NCBI GenBank assembly: GCA_029959295.1
Contig: JASCOH010000003.1
Span: 310,001 to 374,000, forward strand
Length of the DNA stretch: 64,000 nt
DNA from: Flavobacteriaceae bacterium PS02334
Lineage (GTDB): Bacteria > Bacteroidota > Bacteroidia > Flavobacteriales > Flavobacteriaceae
Reading direction: 5' to 3'
The first letter of the stretch is position 1, and each line of letters starts with the position of its first letter. The position numbers and the translations under genes are program-made. The notes beneath the pieces were generated by a model that saw only the letters and a program-made list of their open reading frames with translations, ran no database searches and had not been told where the DNA came from. Positions 41,951 to 49,839 of this stretch are shown piece by piece.

Positions 41951-43075
41951 ATGAAAGAAATTACAGAAATCATAAAGTCTTTTGAAATTGCAAACAAGCA
42001 AGGATTAAAAACTGCATTGGCGACTGTTGTCAATGTCGTAGGTTCTTCCTATAGAAGGGCTGGCGCAAGAATGCTGGTTACTGAAGACGGAATGTTGACT
42101 GGTGCCATAAGCGGTGGCTGCCTTGAAGGCGATGCCTTGAAAAAAGCACTTCTGGCGATTTATGAAAATAAAAACAAGCTGGTTACTTATGATACGACTG
42201 ACAGTGACGATGCCAAATTTGGCGTGCAATTGGGGTGTAATGGCATTGTTCATATTTTGTTTGAGCCAATAAATAAGGAGATTGAAAACAATCCGATAGC
42301 ATTATTGAAGAAAATTATTTCTGAAAGACAAGAAGCGGTTTTAACTACCTTTTTTTCTTTGGAAGATAAAAATTTTCAAATCGGAACAAAATATCTGATA
42401 AATAAGCCCGAAATTTTAGAAAATACGCAGACAGCCATTTCATCAGAATTAGAGAAAAGCAGCAAACAAGATGCAATTTCTGTATTAGAGAATAAAATTT
42501 CAATTTCAAAGGATTATAAACTGGAAGACAAAACGATTTCTTCTTTTATAGAATTTGTAAAACCTGTGATTTCTATTGTGATTTTTGGAGCGGGAAATGA
42601 CGTTTTGCCTCTGGTTTCTCTTTGCAACTTGCTTGGATGGCACGCTACGATTATCGACGGGCGACGATCGCATGCCACGAAAGAGCGGTTTGCAAATGCT
42701 GGAAATATTTTTATTTCGGATGCTGAAAATGCTTTGGAAAATGTGACGATTGACGAACAGACGTTCTTTATAGTAATGACGCACAATTACAATTATGATA
42801 TAGAAATTTTGCGCCAGCTTTCACAAATTGACTGTCGCTATATCGGAATTTTAGGGCCAAAGAAAAAGCTTTATCGCATGTTTGATGAACTTTCAGAAAA
42901 AGGAACTTTTATTGATGAATCCCAAAAAGAAAAAATATTCAGCCCGATTGGATTGGATCTTGGAGCGGAAACTTCCGAAGAAATTGCACTTTCAATTGTA
43001 GCTGAAATACAAGCATTTATTACCAATAAAAACGCACAGCCATTACGATTAAAAGAAGAAAATATCCATAGCTAA
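41951..43075 (+). CDS. XdhC/CoxI-family molybdenum-enzyme maturation factor
   Basis: The 374-residue protein has the XdhC_CoxI N-terminal domain (VVNVVGSSYRRAGARMLVTEDG, AISGGCLEGD) and a C-terminal Rossmann domain (VISIVIFGAGNDVLPLV, then VMTHNYNYDIEIL and YIGILGPKKK). XdhC proteins bind molybdenum cofactor, promote its sulfuration and insert it into enzymes of the xanthine oxidase family. The presence of IorA/IorB-type subunits at 54187-56852 supplies the client. It is followed by a MocA-like gene 27 bases later. Confidence 0.95.
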   Translation: MKEITEIIKSFEIANKQGLKTALATVVNVVGSSYRRAGARMLVTEDGMLTGAISGGCLEGDALKKALLAIYENKNKLVTYDTTDSDDAKFGVQLGCNGIVHILFEPINKEIENNPIALLKKIISERQEAVLTTFFSLEDKNFQIGTKYLINKPEILENTQTAISSELEKSSKQDAISVLENKISISKDYKLEDKTISSFIEFVKPVISIVIFGAGNDVLPLVSLCNLLGWHATIIDGRRSHATKERFANAGNIFISDAENALENVTIDEQTFFIVMTHNYNYDIEILRQLSQIDCRYIGILGPKKKLYRMFDELSEKGTFIDESQKEKIFSPIGLDLGAETSEEIALSIVAEIQAFITNKNAQPLRLKEENIHS

Positions 43076-43102
43076 AAAAATTTAGAATATAAATCAAACA
43101 AA

Positions 43103-43678
43103 ATGGTAGCGATTATCATCTTAGCGGCTGGCAATTCTTCAAGACTCGGACAACCTAAACAGTTGTTGGAATTTCAAGGAAAATCGTTATTGAAAAATAG
43201 CGTGAATCAGGCTTTGGCGATAAATGAAGCAGTCGTAATTGTAGTTTCTGGAGCGGAAAAAACATCACTAGAAAAAGAATTACAAAATACAAAAGCAATT
43301 CTTTGCCATAATAGTGATTGGCAATTAGGAATGTCTTCCTCCATAAAAACGGGCTTAAAAAAAGCTTTACAATTACACCCTCAGATTACGGCTTGCATTA
43401 TTTCTGTGTGCGACCAGCCGTTTATTACTGAAAATATCTTTAAGGAATTGATTTTGAAATATAAATCAAACGATAAGATAATCGCTTCCTGCTATTCAGA
43501 AACAGCAGGCACTCCTGTTTTATTTCCTAAAAAATATTTTTTAGAATTATTAAATTTAACTGTAAATGAAGGTGCAAAAAAATTACTGGATTCTGAAGAA
43601 AAGGTTTTATTAGTCAATTTTGATAAGGGGGAAATTGATATTGATACTATGGAAGATTATCAAAAACTAATTACTTAA
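43103..43678 (+). CDS. mocA: MocA-like molybdopterin cytidylyl-/nucleotidyltransferase
   Basis: The 191-residue protein begins with the nucleotidyltransferase signature IIILAAGNSSRLGQPKQLLE, contains HNSDWQLGMSSSIKTGLKK, the metal-binding VCDQPFIT segment and GTPVLFP. These are the marks of MocA, which transfers CMP from CTP to molybdopterin to give the cytosine dinucleotide form (MCD), used by many xanthine-oxidase-family enzymes. The location between XdhC and MoaA strongly supports this over the GTP-using MobA, but MobA/MocA cannot be fully separated by eye. Confidence 0.88.
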   Translation: MVAIIILAAGNSSRLGQPKQLLEFQGKSLLKNSVNQALAINEAVVIVVSGAEKTSLEKELQNTKAILCHNSDWQLGMSSSIKTGLKKALQLHPQITACIISVCDQPFITENIFKELILKYKSNDKIIASCYSETAGTPVLFPKKYFLELLNLTVNEGAKKLLDSEEKVLLVNFDKGEIDIDTMEDYQKLIT

Positions 43679-43694
43679 TTTTTATTGAATTTCG

Positions 43695-43733
43695 TTTGCA
43701 TACCATTATTTCCATAAAGACACAACGCTATGA
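43695..43733 (+). promoter_or_regulatory. Leader shared by moaA and the TonB-receptor gene (copy 1)
   Basis: The 39 bases ending in the moaA start codon match 45095-45137 at about 32 positions, with two 2-base gaps. Shared words are TTTGCA at the front and ACACAACG just before the start. No TAnnTTTG box lies at the proper distance. It may be a common operator or leader. Confidence 0.5.
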
Positions 43734-44710
43734 TACTTGATAAATTTAATAGAGCCCACGATTACTTAAGAATATCACTCACAGATAATTGCAATTTAAG
43801 ATGTTTTTATTGCATGCCTGAAGAATCCTATGATTTTGCACCAGCATCAAGATTAATGCAGGCAGATGAGATACTTAAATTGTCAGAAATATTTGTTGCG
43901 GAAGGCGTAAAAAAAATCAGGCTTACCGGCGGAGAACCTTTGGTAAGAAAAGATGCAGGTAAAATTATTTCCTTGCTTTCCAATTTGCCTGTCGAACTCA
44001 CATTGACTACAAATGGCACAAGAATTAATGACTATATTCATGTTCTGAAAGATGCCAATATAAAGTCTTTAAATATCAGTCTTGATACTTTAAAAGCAGA
44101 CCAATTTGAGAAAATCACACGCCGTAATCAATTTCAATTGGTGATGGACAATATCAATCTGCTTTTATCAGAAGGCTTTATTGTCAAGATAAATGTGGTG
44201 GTGATGAACGGGCTTAACGACCATGAAATCAATAATTTTATTGCTTGGACGAAGAATATTCCCGTGCAGATTCGCTTCATAGAATTCATGCCTTTTACCG
44301 GAAATAAATGGTCTAGCAACCAAGTTTTTTCAAAGGCCCAAATTTTAGACATAATAAGCCAGAAATATACTTTTACTCCTATTTTAGGCACAATTCACGA
44401 TACGGCAAAAGGTTTTTCAATTGACAACCATGCTGGAAATTTCGCCATAATCAGCACTATGACGAATCCGTTTTGTGAAGGCTGCAACAGAATGCGGCTT
44501 ACTGCGGATGGAAAGCTAAAAAATTGCCTTTTTTCCAAAGGAGAAACTGACCTTCTCACGCCTTTGCGAAAAGGCGAGCCTATTTTACCGCTGATTCACA
44601 GCAATATCCAAAGCAAAGCAAAAGAACTTGGCGGTCAATTCACAAATGCAATTGAAAAGATTGAAGCCATTGCCATTGAAAACAGAAGCATGATAACTAT
44701 TGGAGGATAA
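43730..44710 (+). CDS. moaA: MoaA, GTP 3',8-cyclase
   Basis: The 326-residue radical SAM enzyme starts molybdopterin synthesis from GTP. The N-terminal 4Fe-4S cluster is held by C21, C25 and C28 in DNCNLRCFYCMP; the C-terminal cluster by C249, C252 and C266 (NPFCEGCNRMRL, LKNCLF). The protein ends in the Gly-Gly tail (ITIGG) needed in MoaA. Other motifs are KIRLTGGEPLVRKD and LNISLDTL. It is 51 bases after mocA and 2 bases before the ModE-like gene. Confidence 0.97.
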   Translation: MILDKFNRAHDYLRISLTDNCNLRCFYCMPEESYDFAPASRLMQADEILKLSEIFVAEGVKKIRLTGGEPLVRKDAGKIISLLSNLPVELTLTTNGTRINDYIHVLKDANIKSLNISLDTLKADQFEKITRRNQFQLVMDNINLLLSEGFIVKINVVVMNGLNDHEINNFIAWTKNIPVQIRFIEFMPFTGNKWSSNQVFSKAQILDIISQKYTFTPILGTIHDTAKGFSIDNHAGNFAIISTMTNPFCEGCNRMRLTADGKLKNCLFSKGETDLLTPLRKGEPILPLIHSNIQSKAKELGGQFTNAIEKIEAIAIENRSMITIGG

Positions 44711-44712
44711 AT

Positions 44713-45084
44713 ATGGGCGATATAAAACACTTGCTGAAAGAAAATTCAAAATATAAAATTTCAGGAACTATGTGGATTGAATGCGAAAACGAACGCTTTT
44801 TTGGTCCGGGTCGTGCGGAACTTTTACAGCATATTGAAGCAACAGGTTCCATAAACAAGGCGGCCAAAGCCATGAAAATTAGCTATAAAAAAGCTTGGGG
44901 AATGATAGCTGCTTTGAATGAACAAGCAACAAAGCCGATGGTCATTTCAAAAACTGGCGGCGAAGAAGGCGGTGGCTCGATAATTACGAATGAAGCCAAA
45001 GAATTAATTGATTTTCATAAAAATTTGAAAGATAAATTTCTGTCTTTTTTGGAAAAAGAAACTAATAACATGAATCAATACTAA
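44713..45084 (+). CDS. ModE-like winged-HTH regulator without molybdate-binding domain
   Basis: The 123-residue protein corresponds to the DNA-binding N-terminus of ModE: GPGRAELLQHIEATGSINKAAKAMKISYKKAW is the HTH, followed by a Gly-rich wing (KTGGEEGGGSIIT). The two molybdate-binding (MopI/TOBE) domains of the 260-residue E. coli protein are absent, so it must sense Mo in another way or need a partner. The start is 2 bases after moaA. An inverted repeat with a perfect CGTTATAT half-site lies just downstream at 45086-45113. Confidence 0.9.
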   Translation: MGDIKHLLKENSKYKISGTMWIECENERFFGPGRAELLQHIEATGSINKAAKAMKISYKKAWGMIAALNEQATKPMVISKTGGEEGGGSIITNEAKELIDFHKNLKDKFLSFLEKETNNMNQY

Positions 45085-45085
45085 A

Positions 45086-45113
45086 CATAACGAATTTGCA
45101 CGAACCGTTATAT
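45086..45113. promoter_or_regulatory. Possible ModE-type operator (ATAACG-N13-CGTTAT)
   Basis: The arms ATAACG (45087-45092) and CGTTAT (45106-45111; extended CGTTATAT) form an inverted repeat in the gap between the ModE-like gene and the TonB-receptor gene. E. coli ModE recognises CGTTATAT-type half-sites, although there the arms face the other way round. It is a candidate only. Confidence 0.35.
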
Positions 45114-45137
45114 TATTAAAAACACAACGACCTATGA
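45095..45137 (+). promoter_or_regulatory. Leader shared by moaA and the TonB-receptor gene (copy 2)
   Basis: The 43 bases ending in the start codon of the TonB-receptor gene carry TTTGCA, then ACACAACG and CTATGA, aligned with the moaA leader at 43695-43733. The similarity extends over the whole stretch and suggests that both genes answer to the same control. Confidence 0.5.
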
Positions 45138-47680
45138 AATTATTATTTACAAGCATTTTATTTCCTGTGAGCTATTTTGCAATAGCACAGCAAGTAAATA
45201 TGGAAAATGATACTGTAAATAAATTGCGGGAAGTTGTTATTTCTGCTTCCAGAATCAAAGAAAATATTTTAAAAAGTCCGGTCGCTGTTCAAGTTTTGAC
45301 GGCTAATGAAATAAAACTTACGCCTTCCCTATCCTTTTTTGATGCTTTGGAAAATGTCCAAGGCTTGCAGGTAACTACGCCAAGTTTGGGATTTAAAGTT
45401 TTTAATGCACGGGGATTTTCAAATACCACGAATGTTAGATTTGCCCAATTAGTTGATGGAATGGACATTTCGTCGCCACATATCGGCGCTGCGATCGGAA
45501 ATTCTCTTGGTCCCAATGACTTAGATATAGAAAAAGTGGAAATTTTGCCTGGCATGGCTTCCGCTTTGTATGGAATGAATACGGTGAATGGCTTGGTAAG
45601 TATGATTACAAAAAATCCTTTTGCTAGTCAAGGAATTAGCTTACAGCAAAATACAGCCCTGGCTCATTTTTCAGATACTGAAAGCGATGTGAAATTGTAT
45701 ACAGAAACCAGTTTTCGATATGCAAAAGCGCTTTCCTCAAAATTTGCTTTCAAAATCAATGTGGCATTTACGCACGGATATGACTGGATTGCTAGTGATT
45801 ATGCAGATTTAAATCCAAAAGCAAACAGCAGCAATGAACTTTATGGCACTGAAAATCCTGCTTATGATGGCATAAATAGTTATGGAAATGAATCTTCCAA
45901 TAGAAAAACAATTGCCTTAGGCGGAAAAAATTATGTTATCGCAAGAACTGGATATGATGAAAAAGATTTGGCTGACAATACGTTGAAAAATAGCAAAGCC
46001 GATGCTAAATTATATTACAAATTCAATGAAAAATCTATGCTTTCTTATTCCTATCGCTTTGCAACTTTAGACAATATTTACCAGCGCGCCAACAGATTTA
46101 AATTGGAAGATTATTTTGTGCAACAGCAAGGCTTGCAGTTTGAAAATAAGTCAATTACCGCAAAGGTTTATATCAATAACGAAAGCACTGGAAAGAGCTA
46201 CAACCTGCGCTCGATGGGCGAAAATATAGACCGAGATTTTAAAAAAGATGCCGATTGGTATAACGATTTTAAAACAGGATTTAACACTGCAACAGCCAAC
46301 GGATCTGCTATTCCAGAAGCTTTAAATGAAGCGCGCCAATTTGCTGATAATGGCAGATATCAGCCAGGAACTGAAGCATTCAATTCTGTTTTGGGGAAAT
46401 TGCAAGACATCAATAATTGGGATGTTGGCGCAGCGCTTCGTGTCAAGCAATCTTTTGTGCAGTCTGAGGCGCAAGTTGATCTTACGGAAGAGTATTTTGC
46501 CTCTTTAAGAAAGTCTGGAATCCGCATTTTAACTGGCATAGACAATCGAACTTATGTGATTATGCCGGATGGAAATTATTTTATAAATCCAAAAGATGCC
46601 GACCAATATAGCAATTTTACTTATGGAAAAACGGGTGGTTTTGTATCGGTTACTAAAAAGTTACTCGAAGAAAAGCTCTCCTTATATGCTGTAGTAAGAA
46701 TTGATAAAAGTGATTATTTTGGTGCGAAACTAAATCCGCGCGCTTCAATAGTTTTTTCGCCTAGCAATCACCAAAATTTTAGGGCTTCTATTCAGAGCGG
46801 TTATCGCTTTCCGAGCATTTTTGAAGCTTTCAGCAATGTCAATAGCGGTGGCGTAAAAAGAGTTGGCGGCCTTCCGATTATGAGCAGTGGCATCTTCGAA
46901 AATGCTTATCTCCAAACCTCGATTGCCAATTTTCAATTGGCTGTTTTGAACGACATCAACAATAATAACCTCACGCAAAGCCAAGCAATTGAGAAAAATA
47001 AAGCTTTGCTGAAAAAAAATCATTACAGCTACCTGACACCAGAAAAAGTAAAATCTATAGAAATTGGCTATAAGGGATTGTTCTTGAAAAATCAGCTTTT
47101 TATTGATACCGACTTCTATTTTAGCCAGTACAAAGGATTTATTGCCCAAACCAATATGAATTTGGCCAATACGCAAAATGAAGCAGAGATTCCTGCTTAT
47201 TTGTATGATAATTCCAAGCAGAGCAAATATAGGATGTATACTAATTCGCAATCTGCCATTAAAACGTATGGCTTCAGCCTTGGCGTGACTTATAATTTTT
47301 TGGATGGATTCATTGCAAAGGCGAATGCTACTTATTCCAAATTAGAAAATATAGAAAACAAAGACGGCCTTGAAGATGGATTTAATACGCCGAATTGGAT
47401 GGTAAATGCTTCCTTGTCAAAAGAAAATATTTTTAAAAATATCGATGCTGCGATCGGGTACAAATGGCAAAACAGCTATTACTGGCAATCATTTTTAGCC
47501 AATGGAAACGTTGATTCTTTTACGAACATAAGTGCCCAGATCGCTTATAAAATTACAACTCTTGACACCAAAATAAAATTAGGAACTACCAATCTTTTGA
47601 ACAACTATTACACTTCATTCACTGGTGGCCCAAGCATTGGGGGCATGTATTACCTAACAGTCATTTATGGCTTAAAATAA
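45134..47680 (+). CDS. TonB-dependent outer-membrane receptor in the molybdenum-cofactor cluster
   Basis: The 848-residue protein has a signal peptide (about 20 residues ending AIAQ), a TonB-box-like region and a plug domain (LREVVISASRIKENILKSPVAVQVL; NVQGLQVTTP; VEILPGMASALYGMNTVNGLVSMITK), followed by a 22-strand barrel that ends in GGMYYLTVIYGLK. No CarboxypepD-like N-terminal domain is present, so it is not SusC-type. Sitting between a ModE-like regulator and moeA, it is probably Mo-regulated and may import molybdate, a molybdenum chelate or a substrate of the hydroxylase. The ligand is unknown. Confidence 0.92.
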   Translation: MKLLFTSILFPVSYFAIAQQVNMENDTVNKLREVVISASRIKENILKSPVAVQVLTANEIKLTPSLSFFDALENVQGLQVTTPSLGFKVFNARGFSNTTNVRFAQLVDGMDISSPHIGAAIGNSLGPNDLDIEKVEILPGMASALYGMNTVNGLVSMITKNPFASQGISLQQNTALAHFSDTESDVKLYTETSFRYAKALSSKFAFKINVAFTHGYDWIASDYADLNPKANSSNELYGTENPAYDGINSYGNESSNRKTIALGGKNYVIARTGYDEKDLADNTLKNSKADAKLYYKFNEKSMLSYSYRFATLDNIYQRANRFKLEDYFVQQQGLQFENKSITAKVYINNESTGKSYNLRSMGENIDRDFKKDADWYNDFKTGFNTATANGSAIPEALNEARQFADNGRYQPGTEAFNSVLGKLQDINNWDVGAALRVKQSFVQSEAQVDLTEEYFASLRKSGIRILTGIDNRTYVIMPDGNYFINPKDADQYSNFTYGKTGGFVSVTKKLLEEKLSLYAVVRIDKSDYFGAKLNPRASIVFSPSNHQNFRASIQSGYRFPSIFEAFSNVNSGGVKRVGGLPIMSSGIFENAYLQTSIANFQLAVLNDINNNNLTQSQAIEKNKALLKKNHYSYLTPEKVKSIEIGYKGLFLKNQLFIDTDFYFSQYKGFIAQTNMNLANTQNEAEIPAYLYDNSKQSKYRMYTNSQSAIKTYGFSLGVTYNFLDGFIAKANATYSKLENIENKDGLEDGFNTPNWMVNASLSKENIFKNIDAAIGYKWQNSYYWQSFLANGNVDSFTNISAQIAYKITTLDTKIKLGTTNLLNNYYTSFTGGPSIGGMYYLTVIYGLK

Positions 47681-47685
47681 AAAAT

Positions 47686-48861
47686 ATGATTTCTGTAAAC
47701 GAAGCAAAAACAATTATCCAGTCGCACACAAAATCGCTCGCTCGTATTCGTCTTCCTCTTTTGGAAGCTTTTGGATATACTTTGGCGGAAGATATCTTTG
47801 CGATTATCGACATTCCGTTTTATTCGCAATCTTCAATGGACGGTTATGCATTTGCTTTTGAAAATAAGGATAGTCCGTTAGAAATTATTGGAGAAATGCC
47901 AGCCGGAACTTCCAAACAAATTACGATAAAAGCCAATCAAGCGACAAGGATTTTTACGGGAGGTCCTTTGCCTATTGGAGCTGACACGGTTGTAATGCAA
48001 GAAAAAGTGACTGTAATTGACAACATTTTATTTATAAATGACCCTGAAATACAATTAGGTGATAACGTAAGGAATAAAGGCGCAGAAGTTCAAAAAGACA
48101 GCTTGGCAATGGCAAAAAACACCTATCTGTCTGTTGCTGCGATTGGTTTTTTAGCTGGAATTGGAATTACAGAAATAGCCCTATTCCCGCCTCCAAAAAT
48201 CACTATTATTCTAACCGGAAATGAACTTCAAGACCCAGGAAATCCTTTAGAATTTGGGCAAGTTTATGAAGCTAATTCTTATATGCTGACCGCCACATTA
48301 CGGCAAGCTGGAATAAAAAACATAGCTATTCTGAAATCAGAAGATAATTTGGAAACCTTGCAAGATACGTTGAAAAAAGCAATAGATTCTAGCGATGTAA
48401 TTTTGCTTACTGGCGGTGTCAGCGTTGGAGATTATGATTTTGTAGCAAGTGCGAGCGAGCTTTGCGGTGTAAAAAAGCATTTCCATAAAATAAAACAGCG
48501 TCCTGGAAAACCCTTATTTTTCGGAACAAAAGAAAATAAGATTATTTTTGGCTTGCCAGGAAATCCATCGTCTGCGTTGGTTTGTTTTTATCAATATGTA
48601 TTGCCAATGCTGGAAAAAATGATGCATAAATCTGGCAGTATCAAAACTATTGAAGCAAAACTTACAGATAAATATCCAAAAAAAATAGGTCTTACTCATT
48701 TCTTAAAAGGAAATTTTTTGAACGGCGAAGCAACTCCTTTAAATGCGCAGCAGTCTTTTCGATTGAGTTCATTCGCACAGGCAAATTGCTTGATTGAGTT
48801 AGAAGAAAACAAAGGGGATTATCACGAAGGCGAAATTGTAAAAGTGCATCTTTTAAATTAA
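47686..48861 (+). CDS. moeA: MoeA, molybdopterin molybdenumtransferase
   Basis: The 391-residue protein inserts molybdate into adenylylated molybdopterin. It shows the MoeA segments DIPFYSQSSMDGYAF, GEMPAGTSKQ, ATRIFTGGPLPIGADTVVMQE, the MoCF-binding LTGGVSVGDYDF and GLPGNPSSALVCF, in the usual N-terminal, MoCF-like and C-terminal domain order. Start 5 bases after the TonB receptor, and 5 bases before the TSUP gene, indicating one transcript. Confidence 0.96.
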   Translation: MISVNEAKTIIQSHTKSLARIRLPLLEAFGYTLAEDIFAIIDIPFYSQSSMDGYAFAFENKDSPLEIIGEMPAGTSKQITIKANQATRIFTGGPLPIGADTVVMQEKVTVIDNILFINDPEIQLGDNVRNKGAEVQKDSLAMAKNTYLSVAAIGFLAGIGITEIALFPPPKITIILTGNELQDPGNPLEFGQVYEANSYMLTATLRQAGIKNIAILKSEDNLETLQDTLKKAIDSSDVILLTGGVSVGDYDFVASASELCGVKKHFHKIKQRPGKPLFFGTKENKIIFGLPGNPSSALVCFYQYVLPMLEKMMHKSGSIKTIEAKLTDKYPKKIGLTHFLKGNFLNGEATPLNAQQSFRLSSFAQANCLIELEENKGDYHEGEIVKVHLLN

Positions 48862-48866
48862 AATCT

Positions 48867-49589
48867 ATGGAACTTTTCTTTATACTTCTGTTTTTAATCG
48901 CCTTTTTATATTCCTCCGTAGGACATGGTGGCGCAAGCAGTTACCTAGCGTTGATGGCATTTTATGAAATCACTCCCGAAGTCATGAAACCGACAGCTTT
49001 ATTGTTGAATTTATTTGTATCGCTAACCTCTTTCATCCAATATTATAGGGGGAAACATTTCTTATTGAAATTATTTATCCCGCTTGCAATCGCCTCAATT
49101 CCAATGGCTTTTATCGGCGGAACAATTACTGTAGATCCAACTATTTATAAAAAAATTCTTGGATTGCTATTGCTTTTTCCTGTCATGCGCTTTTTCTTTT
49201 TTAAAAATGCAGAACCGAGCGAAATGAAAGCTCCAAATTTATATTTATCGCTGCTCATTGGAGGACTGATCGGACTATTTTCAGGAATGATCGGCATTGG
49301 CGGAGGAATTATTTTGTCGCCAATTCTATTGCTCTTGAAATGGACAAACCAAAAACAAACTGCAGCGATCAGCGCTTTATTTATTTTTGTAAATTCATGT
49401 GCCGGACTCGCGGGACAGTTTAGCAAAGGCATCCATTTTAGTGGTGACATGACAGCTTTTGTGGGAATTGCTTTTTTGGGAGGCATTTTTGGAGCCTATT
49501 TTGGAGCCTTAAAATTCAATCAAAATATTTTAAAACAAGTTTTGGGAAGCGTCCTTTTATTCGCCGCCGCCAAACTACTCTTTCTGTAA
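48867..49589 (+). CDS. TSUP (TauE/SafE)-family permease
   Basis: The 240-residue membrane protein has seven to eight helices and the two-repeat TSUP signature: VGHGGASSYLALMAF in the first half and GMIGIGGGIILSPILLL in the second. TSUP proteins move anions such as sulfite, sulfonates or thiosulfate across the inner membrane. Here it is the only inner-membrane transporter of the molybdenum cluster and lies between moeA (5 bases) and moaD (2 bases), so a role in oxyanion or sulfur supply for cofactor synthesis is plausible but untested. Confidence 0.9.
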   Translation: MELFFILLFLIAFLYSSVGHGGASSYLALMAFYEITPEVMKPTALLLNLFVSLTSFIQYYRGKHFLLKLFIPLAIASIPMAFIGGTITVDPTIYKKILGLLLLFPVMRFFFFKNAEPSEMKAPNLYLSLLIGGLIGLFSGMIGIGGGIILSPILLLLKWTNQKQTAAISALFIFVNSCAGLAGQFSKGIHFSGDMTAFVGIAFLGGIFGAYFGALKFNQNILKQVLGSVLLFAAAKLLFL

Positions 49590-49591
49590 TT

Positions 49592-49819
49592 ATGATAAAA
49601 ATAATAAGCTTTGGGCAAATAGCCGAAATCATCGGAAGCACTGAAATTAGGCTGGAGGCTTCTGATACTGATGATTTAAGACAAAAACTTTGCGAAAAAC
49701 ATCCGCAGCTTTTGGAAAAAAAATATGTTTTGGCGGTAAATAAAAATATTATTTCTGATACTGTTTTATTGAGCCCAAACGATGAAGTTGCATTATTGCC
49801 ACCTTTTTCTGGAGGTTAA
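49592..49819 (+). CDS. moaD: MoaD, small molybdopterin synthase subunit
   Basis: The 75-residue ubiquitin-fold protein ends in LLPPFSGG, the Gly-Gly tail that is adenylylated by MoeB and thiocarboxylated before sulfur goes to cyclic pyranopterin monophosphate. It contains the KYVLAVNKN and DEVALLPP pattern typical of MoaD. It begins 2 bases after the TSUP gene and 20 bases before the moeB-like gene. Confidence 0.95.
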   Translation: MIKIISFGQIAEIIGSTEIRLEASDTDDLRQKLCEKHPQLLEKKYVLAVNKNIISDTVLLSPNDEVALLPPFSGG

Positions 49820-49839
49820 AATTTTAAAATACATATAAA

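Noticed and set aside
46745-47251. 168-codon minus-strand frame inside the TonB receptor
   Set aside because: Antisense to barrel strands of a well-supported receptor gene; no start context or known motif.
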